From Corynebacterium sp. (lineage in GTDB: Bacteria; Actinomycetota; Actinomycetes; Mycobacteriales; Mycobacteriaceae), in assembly GCF_030152825.1 (NCBI RefSeq), contig NZ_JASLIP010000054.1:1-9380 (forward strand): 9,380 nucleotides of DNA, read 5' to 3'. The notes below the pieces were generated by a model. It was not told where the DNA came from. It worked only from the letters and a program-made list of their open reading frames with translations, and ran no database searches. Shown in pieces: positions 1 through 6,249 of the stretch. Within the stretch, counting starts at the first letter, position 1. Every line of letters starts with the position of its first letter. The translations under genes were made by a program, and so were the position numbers.

Positions 1-2
1 AT

Positions 3-185
3 GGCAGCCTGATCATCCCCACCGGCGCTGTTTTCGAGGGCGACATCACCGTCCACGGCGAGATCAACCGGGAATCCGAGACGGATGAGACTGCTGCCGA
101 GGTCATTGCGGACACCACCGCGACGGATCTTCCGGATAGCGCCAAGGAGGCGGATCCGGACGAGCCACGCGAACCGGAGCACTGA
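3..185 (+). CDS. C-terminal end of a bactofilin-like or beta-helix protein (partial, 5' end outside window)
   Basis: An open frame enters from the left edge in frame 3 and ends at the TGA at 183-185, giving the last 60 residues of a protein. The first visible part, LIIPTGAVFEGDITVHGEI, has the alternating hydrophobic, glycine-turn pattern of a right-handed beta-helix rung. It resembles the C-terminal end of bactofilins (polymer-forming cytoskeletal proteins, typically '..I..GA.F.G.I..'). The rest is an acidic, probably disordered tail rich in Glu, Asp, Thr and Ala. Frames 1 and 2 are closed by early stops, so this frame is the best coding candidate. With so little of the domain visible, another hexapeptide-repeat or beta-solenoid protein is equally possible. 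Nothing about its operon can be seen. Confidence 0.5.
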   Translation, partial: GSLIIPTGAVFEGDITVHGEINRESETDETAAEVIADTTATDLPDSAKEADPDEPREPEH

Positions 186-222
186 CCTCTGGCAACGCTT
201 AAAGCCCCATCCCCTCGGTAGA

Positions 223-260
223 TGTGAACTGGCCCCCGAAAGTTGGACTGGTTTAACTCT
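223..260. mobile_element. Remnant of an IS3-family-like terminus
   Basis: The stretch contains TGGCCCCCGAAAGTTGGACT followed by GGTTTAACTC. A run of C followed by GAAAGTTGGAC next to TGTGAACTGG is a pattern I associate with the terminal inverted repeats of IS3-family elements in actinobacteria. No transposase frame and no second terminus follow it. About two bases after this stretch, esterase coding homology begins abruptly in mid-domain. It therefore looks like an insertion-sequence end left behind after a deletion. The family assignment rests on pattern memory, and the exact boundaries are approximate. Confidence 0.45.
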
Positions 261-261
261 A

Positions 262-768
262 GGCGGCGAGGACCTCAAGTTCATCCAGCAGATCATCAAC
301 GAGGTCGACCGCACCTACAACATCGACCGCTCCCGCATCTACGCCACGGGTCGCTCCAACGGTGGTGGTATGACTGCCGTGGTCGCCTGCCACCTGCCAC
401 ACGTTTTTGCTGGTGTGGCAGCGGTCGGCGGTGCGTTCTACGATCCTGTCAACATGGGCTGCTCAAACCGCGCGATTCCATTCCTCATCATGCATGGCAC
501 CGGCGACACGATGATGAAGTACCACGGGGGCTACCGTCACGGTGGCCGCCACGACCTCGCTGTTCCGACGCTGGTCGGCTCCTACATGAAGCGCAACGTG
601 GGCGCTCCAGGCCCGCGCGTCACCAACATCTCTGGTGGCAAGCGCCACGTTTACAGCTGCGCAAAGGAAGAACTGCAGCTCATCACCAACCCGCAAGACC
701 ACACGTGGAACCGCACCCCGGATGCCTCCCAGGAGGTCTGGAACTTCCTCAAGCGCCAGCGCCTCTGG
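262..768 (+). pseudogene. PHB depolymerase / LpqC-type alpha/beta-hydrolase esterase, 5'-truncated remnant
   Basis: Frame 1 encodes a recognisable catalytic half of the PHB-depolymerase/feruloyl-esterase family (LpqC-like, usually secreted or lipid-anchored hydrolases). It shows the nucleophile elbow G-R-S-N-G-G-G (Ser codon 355-357), the acid in HGTGD (Asp 505-507) and the histidine in DHTW (His 700-702), so all three triad residues are present. Two cysteines (GCSN, YSCA) are consistent with an exported protein. Homology begins suddenly near GGEDLKFIQQIINEV. The N-terminal signal sequence and first beta-strands are missing, and the sequence just upstream looks like an IS end. Family similarity stops near EVWNFLKRQR (about 763). 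The frame then reads on to a stop at 1189-1191, antisense to the regulator gene, so the native stop is probably lost as well. An expressed product from an internal start is possible but would lack the first part of the fold. Confidence 0.75.
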
Positions 769-783
769 GTTTCGCTGCACACT

Positions 784-800
784 GGGCGGTCTTCCCGCCC
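784..800 (+). terminator. Short GC hairpin after the esterase remnant
   Basis: GGGCGG (784-789) pairs perfectly with CCGCCC (795-800) across a 5-base loop. It lies just past the end of esterase homology and could be its former terminator. No T-run follows, so function is uncertain. Confidence 0.3.
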
Positions 801-824
801 GCTGAGCCACCCCCGCCACACACC

Positions 825-853
825 AAGCCGCCCCGCCACCCGCTGGGCGGCTT
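825..853. terminator. Bidirectional terminator-like hairpin between esterase remnant and ROK gene
   Basis: AAGCCGCCC (825-833) and GGGCGGCTT (845-853) form a perfect 9-bp stem with an 11-base loop. It ends two bases from the stop codon (TAG, minus strand, 856-858) of the ROK regulator and follows the esterase remnant, so it sits where convergent genes would share a terminator. Short A/T ends (AA and TTT) flank the stem, but there is no long T-tract, which makes it a weak factor-independent terminator by sequence. Confidence 0.5.
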
Positions 854-855
854 TC

Positions 856-2073
856 CTACGCGCTGAGCGGATCCTGCCAGAATCGGTGGAGGGAAACGGT
901 CCGTGCCGCATCGCGGACAATTCCGGGACCTGCTGGTTGAATCCTCACCGTGCGTTCGTCGGCGCCGACTGCCGCGTCGAGACCATCCCGCTGACGGAGG
1001 CTGCGCGCGATATCCTTCGTGCTCAGCGGGTCGGAGCTAAAAGCCTCACCCGCCAGCACGAGTGCACTGGGGTCCACGATATCGAGCGCCAAGCCGATGA
1101 TTCGCGCAAGCAGCTTTGCTCGCTCCCGCAACAGCTCGCCCGCTTCTTCGTTGCGGCCCGCGAGCTCAACCAGCTCCTCCAGGCTGCGTAGACTGCCGAG
1201 CCCACGCTCCTCTGCACAGCGTAGGAGAGCGGTATTGGAGAGTGGCGAAGCATCGGGATAAGCGGGCAGCGCTCCGGATCCAGCGATGGTACGGAACGTG
1301 GCGGATTCTGCTCCGATGTGGCGACGGTGCACGCGCCCACCCATGATCCAGGCGTGGGAAATGACATCGCGCGCGTAGAAGTACAGCGTGGATTCGAAGT
1401 CGCCTGGCAGATCGGCGTGGGTTGGGGGCGTCAGCGCACTGGTCGCGAGTTCATGCCCGGCCATTGCGTTCACGCCGGTGGCCACGGAGACTCGCACGCT
1501 GGGGAATTTCTTCGCGAGTTTCTCGAGGGCCGGTTCCCGCTGCCAGCCGTAGGTCGGGGAGGTGACTTCACCGTCGGCGTTGACGTGCGCGGAGAAGCAG
1601 ACGCCGAGGCCGATGGGGCGCGGGAGAGGGCGCGCAAAGCTGAGTAGTTCTGCCGCGAGGGCGTCCAGCGCGTGGTCTGCGGGCATGCTGGGCACGTCGA
1701 GTGGGATGGTTGTTCGCCGAATTGTTCGTCCGGCACCGTCACTGGCAAGAAGTACGGTGGAGCGGGCTCCCACGTGGGCGCCGACCGCCACGATGTGGGA
1801 GGCCTCTGGGTGCAGCACCGTCGGGGTGCGTCCGTTGTGTTTTTTCGACGACGCCGTGGCGGGGCCTTGGGCGATCACGTCCGCGTCTATGAGTGCGGAG
1901 ACGTGGCGGGCGACGGTTGGCTGTGACAGTCCGAGCGTGCGCGATAGTTCGGCGCGGTCGATCCCAGGTGTTGCCCTGATCTGGTGGAATATGCGCGCAG
2001 CAGGGCTGGTCGGGGCGCGGAAATCGAGTACGCGCCCTGCGCTGAGTCGCTGCGTCGTGGTCATGTGAGCCAT
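856..2073 (-). CDS. ssuR: ROK-family transcriptional regulator, probable sulfonate-utilisation activator SsuR
   Basis: The 405-residue product has an N-terminal winged helix-turn-helix (about residues 24-70, recognition helix near SQPTVARHVSAL) followed by a ROK-type sugar-kinase-like domain. The usual ROK zinc motif (C-x-C-G-x-x-G-C) and the kinase-type E-x-G-H signature are absent, so it should act only as a DNA-binding regulator with an altered ligand pocket. In C. glutamicum the ROK protein SsuR activates the ssu genes when sulfate is lacking, and ssuR is itself under sulfur control. The same family here, divergent from an ssu-type operon, makes SsuR the best identification. The assignment rests on family and context and could be wrong for a different ROK regulator. 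Two starts are possible, ATG at 2073 and ATG at 2064 (residue 4). Neither has a clear Shine-Dalgarno sequence, and a McbR-like palindrome begins only two bases beyond the first, so a leaderless transcript or the later start is likely. Confidence 0.8.
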   Translation of the reverse strand: MAHMTTTQRLSAGRVLDFRAPTSPAARIFHQIRATPGIDRAELSRTLGLSQPTVARHVSALIDADVIAQGPATASSKKHNGRTPTVLHPEASHIVAVGAHVGARSTVLLASDGAGRTIRRTTIPLDVPSMPADHALDALAAELLSFARPLPRPIGLGVCFSAHVNADGEVTSPTYGWQREPALEKLAKKFPSVRVSVATGVNAMAGHELATSALTPPTHADLPGDFESTLYFYARDVISHAWIMGGRVHRRHIGAESATFRTIAGSGALPAYPDASPLSNTALLRCAEERGLGSLRSLEELVELAGRNEEAGELLRERAKLLARIIGLALDIVDPSALVLAGEAFSSDPLSTKDIARSLRQRDGLDAAVGADERTVRIQPAGPGIVRDAARTVSLHRFWQDPLSA

Positions 2074-2075
2074 AC

Positions 2076-2091
2076 TAGACCACGCGGTCTA
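2076..2091. promoter_or_regulatory. McbR-type operator, regulator-proximal
   Basis: TAGACCACGCGGTCTA is an exact match to TAGAC-N6-GTCTA, the operator reported for McbR, the TetR-family repressor of sulfur metabolism in C. glutamicum (released by S-adenosylhomocysteine). Base pairing extends to TAGACC/GGTCTA around a 4-bp centre. It lies directly upstream of the ROK gene start, where bound repressor would block that promoter. The mcbR gene itself is not in the window. Confidence 0.8.
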
Positions 2092-2170
2092 TAAAAAGCG
2101 TCGAACTTACTAATTTTCCCGTGGTCTCGCGATTAATTATTCAGCGTGAATGGAACTATAGCGGCACAAC

Positions 2171-2186
2171 TAGACCGTGTGGTCTA
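2171..2186. promoter_or_regulatory. McbR-type operator, ssuD-proximal
   Basis: TAGACCGTGTGGTCTA again matches TAGAC-N6-GTCTA exactly and shares the flanking AC on its left side with the other operator. It ends nine bases before the ATG of ssuD at 2196. Centre-to-centre distance to the first operator is 95 bp, about nine helical turns, so each divergent promoter has its own site on the same face of the DNA. A lone half-site (GTGGTCTC, 2121-2128) lies between them. Confidence 0.8.
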
Positions 2187-2195
2187 CTCCTTGCC

Positions 2196-3530
2196 ATGAC
2201 TTCACAACTTTCATCCACACAGAACACGGACGCTTCGAACAGCGCAGCCCCACGCCCAATCAGCGGCGCTGCACAACTCAGCACGCAATCCGGATCGCAA
2301 TCCGGATCGCACGCCGGATCACAGGGGGACATCACGCTCCACTGGTTCCTGCCCACTCAGGGCGACGCACGCTCGATCGTCGGCGGCGGCCATGGGTCCG
2401 GCCGCCCTGGCGGGAACCGCGAAGCCACGCTGGATTACCTCACGCAAGTCGCCCGCGCGGCCGAATACAACGGTTTCGAATCAGTACTCACCCCCACTGG
2501 CCAGTGGTGCTCCGATGCCTGGCTAACCACTGCCGCGCTGATCCAAGCCACCCAGCGTCTCAAGTTCCTCGTCGCCTTCCGTCCAGGTCTCGTGAGTCCC
2601 ACCCTGATCGCCCAGCAGGCGCAGACTTTCCAGCTCCTCTCCGATAGCCGCCTCAACCTCAACGTCGTTATCGGTGGCGAGGACACGGAACAGCGAGCCT
2701 ACGGCGACCACCTCAACAAGAAGGAGCGGTACCACCGCGCTGACGAGGCCCTCGAGATCTACGCCAAGCTCATCGCAGGTGAGAGCGATGTGTCGCTCGA
2801 TGGCACTTACAACAAGGTCGAAAACGCAGCGCTGTATAGCGCTCCGGACACCACCCCACACGTCTTCTTCGGCGGCTCCTCACCGGAGGGCATCGAGGTC
2901 GGCGCCAAGCACTCCGATGTGTACCTCACCTGGGGCGAGCCACCACACAAGGTGGAGGAAAAGCTAGACCGAGTTCGCGCCGCTGCAACTGCCCACGGCC
3001 GCGAATTGGAATACGGCATCCGCCTCCACGTGATCGCCCGCCCAACGGAAGAAAAAGCGTGGGAGGAAGCCCAGCGTCTGCTGGATGCCATCGATCCCGC
3101 CGAGGTGCAGCGAGTCCAGGCAGCCCTGGCGAAGTCCCAGTCCGAGGGGCAGCGCCGCATGACCGAACTCCACGGCCAAGGTAGCGCCTTCCGTGCTGGC
3201 GCCGATGCGCGCTCTTTGGAGATCTCGCCGAACCTGTGGGCTGGAGTGGGCCTGGTTCGCGGTGGCGCGGGCACCGCACTCGTGGGCTCCTACGAGCAAG
3301 TCGCCGAGCGCATCGCCGAATACCGCACCATCGGCCTCAATCACTTCATCTTGAGCGGATACCCGCACCTGGAAGAAGCGTTCTCCGTCGGCGAGGGCGT
3401 GGTTCCTGCGCTGCAGCACCTCGGGCTGTCTGTGGCCAACCACCCTGATCCTCAACCTGCCAGTGAGTCCGCCGACGAGTCTGCCCGTGAATACACACAG
3501 GAATCCGCCAGCGAGTCCGCCTCCTCCTAA
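2196..3530 (+). CDS. ssuD: FMNH2-dependent alkanesulfonate monooxygenase SsuD
   Basis: This cytoplasmic flavin-dependent oxygenase of the luciferase-like TIM-barrel superfamily cleaves alkanesulfonates to an aldehyde plus sulfite, using FMNH2 delivered by a separate reductase. From ATG 2196 the product is 444 residues, against about 381 in E. coli SsuD, and its core follows that enzyme closely. Residues matching the known active site are present: Cys105 in TGQWCSDAW, Arg276 and His278 in GIRLHVI, Arg355 in LVRGGAGTAL and Tyr389 in SGYPHLEEA (E. coli Cys54, Arg226, His228, Arg297, Tyr331). The extra length is low-complexity: about 44 residues at the N-terminus, including QSGSQSGSHAGS encoded by a tandem repeat, and a Ser/Glu/Ala-rich tail from about 420. 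An in-frame GTG at 2121 would extend the protein but would put the second operator inside the coding region, so ATG 2196 is preferred. No clear Shine-Dalgarno is visible. First gene of the operon. Confidence 0.95.
   Translation: MTSQLSSTQNTDASNSAAPRPISGAAQLSTQSGSQSGSHAGSQGDITLHWFLPTQGDARSIVGGGHGSGRPGGNREATLDYLTQVARAAEYNGFESVLTPTGQWCSDAWLTTAALIQATQRLKFLVAFRPGLVSPTLIAQQAQTFQLLSDSRLNLNVVIGGEDTEQRAYGDHLNKKERYHRADEALEIYAKLIAGESDVSLDGTYNKVENAALYSAPDTTPHVFFGGSSPEGIEVGAKHSDVYLTWGEPPHKVEEKLDRVRAAATAHGRELEYGIRLHVIARPTEEKAWEEAQRLLDAIDPAEVQRVQAALAKSQSEGQRRMTELHGQGSAFRAGADARSLEISPNLWAGVGLVRGGAGTALVGSYEQVAERIAEYRTIGLNHFILSGYPHLEEAFSVGEGVVPALQHLGLSVANHPDPQPASESADESAREYTQESASESASS
2284..2319 (+). repeat. Three 12-bp tandem repeats within the ssuD 5' end
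   Basis: CGCAATCCGGAT occurs twice in perfect tandem (2284-2295, 2296-2307) and is followed by a 10/12 copy, CGCACGCCGGAT (2308-2319). Each unit adds four residues (Q-S-G-S, Q-S-G-S, then H-A-G-S). Copy-number change would keep the reading frame and only alter the length of the flexible N-terminal extension. Confidence 0.9.
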
Positions 3531-3578
3531 GCACCCAACACCTCACCTGAAGCACACCACCGCACCGAAGGAACCACC

Positions 3579-4205
3579 ATGACCTCTACTCTCTCCACCC
3601 CCGTATCCCCAGTCACCACCACCGCACCAGCAGCCACCGCAACCACGGCACCAGCCACCGCCACATCCACCCACGAGCACCACACCGCCCCGGCCACCAC
3701 CCTCCAGCCCCCAACACCGGCGGAGTTCCGCGATGTTCTGCGCACTGTCCCAACCCCACTGGTGGCCGCCGCATCGCTTATCGATGGCGTGCCCATCGGC
3801 ATGGTGGTGGGTTCATTCGTCGGCATCAGCTTGGATCCACCAATCGTCTCCGCGAGCCTGCAAGCGACATCCGGTACGTGGCCGGTCCTGCGCCGCGCGG
3901 ACTCCCTGGGAATCACGATTCTCACTGAGGAATACGCCGACTTGGTGTATCAACTCGCGGGTCCTGCCACCCAGCGCTTCGACAATATCTCCTGGTCAAC
4001 GCGCGGTGATGCCGTCGTGCTCGATGGCGCCGGCGCCCAGCTCACCGCCCACATCGAGGAGGAGATCACCGCCGGCGATCACATCATCGCCCTGCTGCGG
4101 GTCGACCATGCCTCCCATGTCGACACCACCAGCAATCCCCTCATCACCCACGCCTCCAGGATTTCCACTGTGACCTCTTCGAACGGGGAAGGAGAACGCG
4201 GATGA
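3579..4205 (+). CDS. Flavin reductase partner of SsuD (FMN-binding split-barrel family)
   Basis: The 208-residue product should reduce FMN with NAD(P)H and hand FMNH2 to SsuD. The core (about residues 46-195) shows the flavin reductase-like split-barrel pattern: GMVVGSFVGISLDPPIV, then SASLQATSGTWPVLRRA, the ITILTEEYADLVYQLAG segment and TQRFDNISW. This is the HpaC/DIM6 type of reductase, not the flavodoxin-like fold of E. coli SsuE, so I do not assign the ssuE symbol. In corynebacterial ssu clusters a reductase has been called SsuI, but I cannot confirm orthology. The first 45 residues are an unusual Thr/Ala/Pro-rich low-complexity leader with no membrane character. A good ribosome-binding site, GAAGGA (3567-3572), precedes ATG 3579. 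The gene begins 48 bp after ssuD, and its stop overlaps the permease start as ATGA. Confidence 0.85.
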   Translation: MTSTLSTPVSPVTTTAPAATATTAPATATSTHEHHTAPATTLQPPTPAEFRDVLRTVPTPLVAAASLIDGVPIGMVVGSFVGISLDPPIVSASLQATSGTWPVLRRADSLGITILTEEYADLVYQLAGPATQRFDNISWSTRGDAVVLDGAGAQLTAHIEEEITAGDHIIALLRVDHASHVDTTSNPLITHASRISTVTSSNGEGERG

Positions 4206-5119
4206 ACGCCGTCTTAGCTCCCCCTGTCTCTCGCACCAGAAGTGAGTCACCGAAAGATAGCGAACGGCCCCAGCCACCACACAAGGCCCCGCACTCCCAG
4301 AAGCCGCCGCGATCGCGCCGGTGGAAACCACGGGCAGTGCAAGTAGCAGTCTTCGCTGCGCTTCTGCTCGCGTGGTGGGCCGTCGCACGCTTCGCGGGAA
4401 TCAATCCCGTGGTGCTGCCCTCCCCTGGATCTGTGGCGCAGGATCTCATCGACAGCAATATCTGCCGCGCCCCCTCTGAGGGCTCCGTGCGCGCCGATTG
4501 CGGCGTGCAGGGCTATTTCCTCTGGCAGCATCTGCTAGCCACTTTGCAACGCATCGGCGCTGGTCTCCTTGTCGGCACGATCGCCGGCATTGCCCTGGGA
4601 TGCGTTCTTGGCCTCTCGCACACGGTGCGCTCCATCGTGGAGCCTTACCTGGCATTCCTTCGTGCCCTTCCGCCCTTGGGCTACATCGGCCTGCTCATCG
4701 TCTGGTTCGGCATCGGTGATCTCTCGAAGGGTGTGCTGCTGTTCCTCGCGGCATTTCCGGTCGTCGTTGCCGCCACTCTCCAGGGAGTCGTGGGTATCCG
4801 CAAGGACTGGGTTTTGGCTGCCCGCACACTGGGCGCCTCGAAGTGGGATGTCGCCCGGCGCGTCATCATCCCCGGTGCTTTGCCGGAGATCATCGGCGGC
4901 ATTCGCCTGGCCACCGCGTTGTGCTGGTCGGCGATCGTGGCGGCGGAGATGAACGACGGTATCCCGGGCATCGGCGGACTGGCTTATGTTTCCGGTACGC
5001 AGCTGGATACTTCACTGACTATTGCCTGCATCATCGTCATCGGTGCCACCGCGCTGCTCATCGACCAGATCCTCCTGCGCGTAGAGCGCGCGTTCGCCCC
5101 GTGGAAGGCACGCCAATGA
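4202..5119 (+). CDS. ssuC: Sulfonate/taurine ABC transporter permease (SsuC/TauC family)
   Basis: This 305-residue inner-membrane protein forms the channel of the importer. After a 44-residue basic, proline-rich cytoplasmic leader comes the first membrane span (about 45-66), then spans near 118-138, 161-171, 176-196, 235-250 and 272-291. The cytoplasmic EAA loop that contacts the ATPase is present at about 206-228 (AARTLGASKWDVARRVIIPG, then ALPE). PPLGYIGLLIVWFGIGDLSK and the C-terminal APWKARQ resemble TauC more than generic permeases. An extracytoplasmic loop insertion holds two cysteines (Cys88 and Cys100) that could form a disulfide. Start ATG 4202 overlaps the flavin reductase stop (ATGA) and has AAGGAG at 4189-4194. 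The stop overlaps the next gene in the same way, which suggests translational coupling. Confidence 0.92.
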   Translation: MNAVLAPPVSRTRSESPKDSERPQPPHKAPHSQKPPRSRRWKPRAVQVAVFAALLLAWWAVARFAGINPVVLPSPGSVAQDLIDSNICRAPSEGSVRADCGVQGYFLWQHLLATLQRIGAGLLVGTIAGIALGCVLGLSHTVRSIVEPYLAFLRALPPLGYIGLLIVWFGIGDLSKGVLLFLAAFPVVVAATLQGVVGIRKDWVLAARTLGASKWDVARRVIIPGALPEIIGGIRLATALCWSAIVAAEMNDGIPGIGGLAYVSGTQLDTSLTIACIIVIGATALLIDQILLRVERAFAPWKARQ

Positions 5120-6249
5120 GTCACTCACCACAGCCCACTTCACTCCGAAAGCATTCCCGCCCGCGGGAACACCAACCGACAGCTCCCTCACGCACCAGCT
5201 CAGCATTACGGCAGGTCGTAGCACTCGGCGCGGCCGCCATCGGCACTCTCGCTCTGAGCGCCTGCGTGGGGCCTCCCGCAGCTGAATGGACGAACACCGC
5301 GGCGGCCGAATGCCCAATCGAGACCTCCGACTCCACTGGCACCATTCGCATCGGCTACCTCGGATCCCCGGCGGGCGACCTATACCTTTACGATCGCGGC
5401 GTTGCCGAGGCATGTTTGCCGAATGTAGATGTCCAGTGGACCCGTCTGCCGACCGGCCAGGACATCGTGAAGGCGTTTGCGTCGGGCTCAATCGACGTCG
5501 CCAGCTTGGGCTCCACGCCCGCGGCGAAGGCCCTGACCGGGCCGCTGAATCTCAACGTGAGCGTCACCCGTGTAGATTCTGCGACGAAAAGTGGCGAGGC
5601 CCTAGTGGCCAAGGATGCCGAAAGCATTGAGGACCTGAAGGATAAGACAATCGCCACTCCTTTCTCCTCAACAGCTCACTACTCGCTGCTCAACGCCCTG
5701 CGCTTCGCCGGTCTCGACCCCAAGACGGACGTGAAAATCACCAATATCTCGCCGGACAATCTGCCCGCCGCGTGGAATAGTGATGCGATCGACGCCGCCT
5801 ATGTGTGGGAGCCAACGCTCTCCGAAATTAAAAACAATGGCAAGACACTCACCGATTCAGCCGAAGTCGCCGAGCAAGGCGCACCAAGCTACAACCTGAC
5901 GCTGGCAGACCAGCCGTGGCAGCAGGCAAACCCCGAGCTGCTGCGCACGTGGACCACACTGCAGAACTGGGCGGTGGAGCAATACAACACCAACAAAGAA
6001 GACTTCACCAAGGCCATCGCTGCCCAAGCGGAAATCTCCGAAGACAGTGCCCGCACCCAACTCCAGGGCTCCGGCTTCTTCACCGGCGAAGAACAACCCC
6101 AGGCAGCCAAGGAACTTCGCAAGGCTCTGCTCAACACCGCTGAATTCCTGCATTCCGAAGGGGATGTAGACACCCCGGCGGACCAATCGCACTACGACCA
6201 GGCCGTGGCATACGCACTAGCAAGGGAGAATGACCATGCTGAAAATTAA
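5116..6249 (+). CDS. ssuA: Sulfonate/taurine ABC transporter substrate-binding lipoprotein (SsuA/TauA family)
   Basis: This 377-residue periplasmic-side binding protein captures the sulfonate and delivers it to the permease. A long positive n-region, a hydrophobic stretch (about 31-49) and the lipobox LSAC put lipidation at Cys50, as expected for a Gram-positive binding protein. The mature part follows the TauA pattern: TIRIGYLGSPAGDLYLYDRG near 76, LPTGQDIVKAFASGSIDVAS, GSTPAAKALTGPLNL, then EALVAKDAESIEDLKDKTIA. The GSIDVASLGSTPAAKAL block is especially TauA-like, so taurine or another small sulfonate is a plausible ligand, though specificity cannot be read from sequence. ATG 5116 overlaps the permease stop (ATGA) and follows GGAAGG at 5103-5108. 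The same frame is open upstream but lacks such a site and would bury the signal peptide. Confidence 0.92.
   Translation: MSHSPQPTSLRKHSRPREHQPTAPSRTSSALRQVVALGAAAIGTLALSACVGPPAAEWTNTAAAECPIETSDSTGTIRIGYLGSPAGDLYLYDRGVAEACLPNVDVQWTRLPTGQDIVKAFASGSIDVASLGSTPAAKALTGPLNLNVSVTRVDSATKSGEALVAKDAESIEDLKDKTIATPFSSTAHYSLLNALRFAGLDPKTDVKITNISPDNLPAAWNSDAIDAAYVWEPTLSEIKNNGKTLTDSAEVAEQGAPSYNLTLADQPWQQANPELLRTWTTLQNWAVEQYNTNKEDFTKAIAAQAEISEDSARTQLQGSGFFTGEEQPQAAKELRKALLNTAEFLHSEGDVDTPADQSHYDQAVAYALARENDHAEN

Larger units (their letters stand above)
2074..2195. promoter_or_regulatory. Divergent promoter region between ssuR and ssuD
   Basis: These 122 bp separate the two divergent start codons and include an AT-rich core (about 2091-2160) in otherwise GC-rich DNA, as expected for promoters. 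A TATAGC element at 2157-2162 could serve as a -10 box for ssuD and TATAGA (minus strand, around 2088-2093) for the regulator. Both are weak matches and I cannot place transcription starts. An SsuR target site should also be here, but I do not recognise one with confidence. Confidence 0.5.

Noticed and set aside
85..1191. A single 368-residue plus-strand protein
   Set aside because: Only the part at about 262-768 resembles a protein family. Upstream it overlaps the end of another gene in a different frame, and downstream it is antisense to the ROK regulator, so the long frame is a by-product of GC-rich DNA.
2121..3530. GTG start at 2121 for ssuD
   Set aside because: It would place the operator at 2171-2186 inside the coding region and adds residues unlike any SsuD; it also lacks a ribosome-binding site. 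ATG 2196 fits better.
3579..3715. Signal peptide on the flavin reductase
   Set aside because: The Thr/Ala/Pro-rich leader has no basic n-region, no continuous hydrophobic core and no cleavage site, so export is unlikely.
4843..6249. Longer form of the substrate-binding protein starting inside the permease gene
   Set aside because: The extra N-terminal part is a His/Arg-rich shadow of the permease frame. The signal peptide and lipobox require the start at 5116, which also has a good ribosome-binding site.
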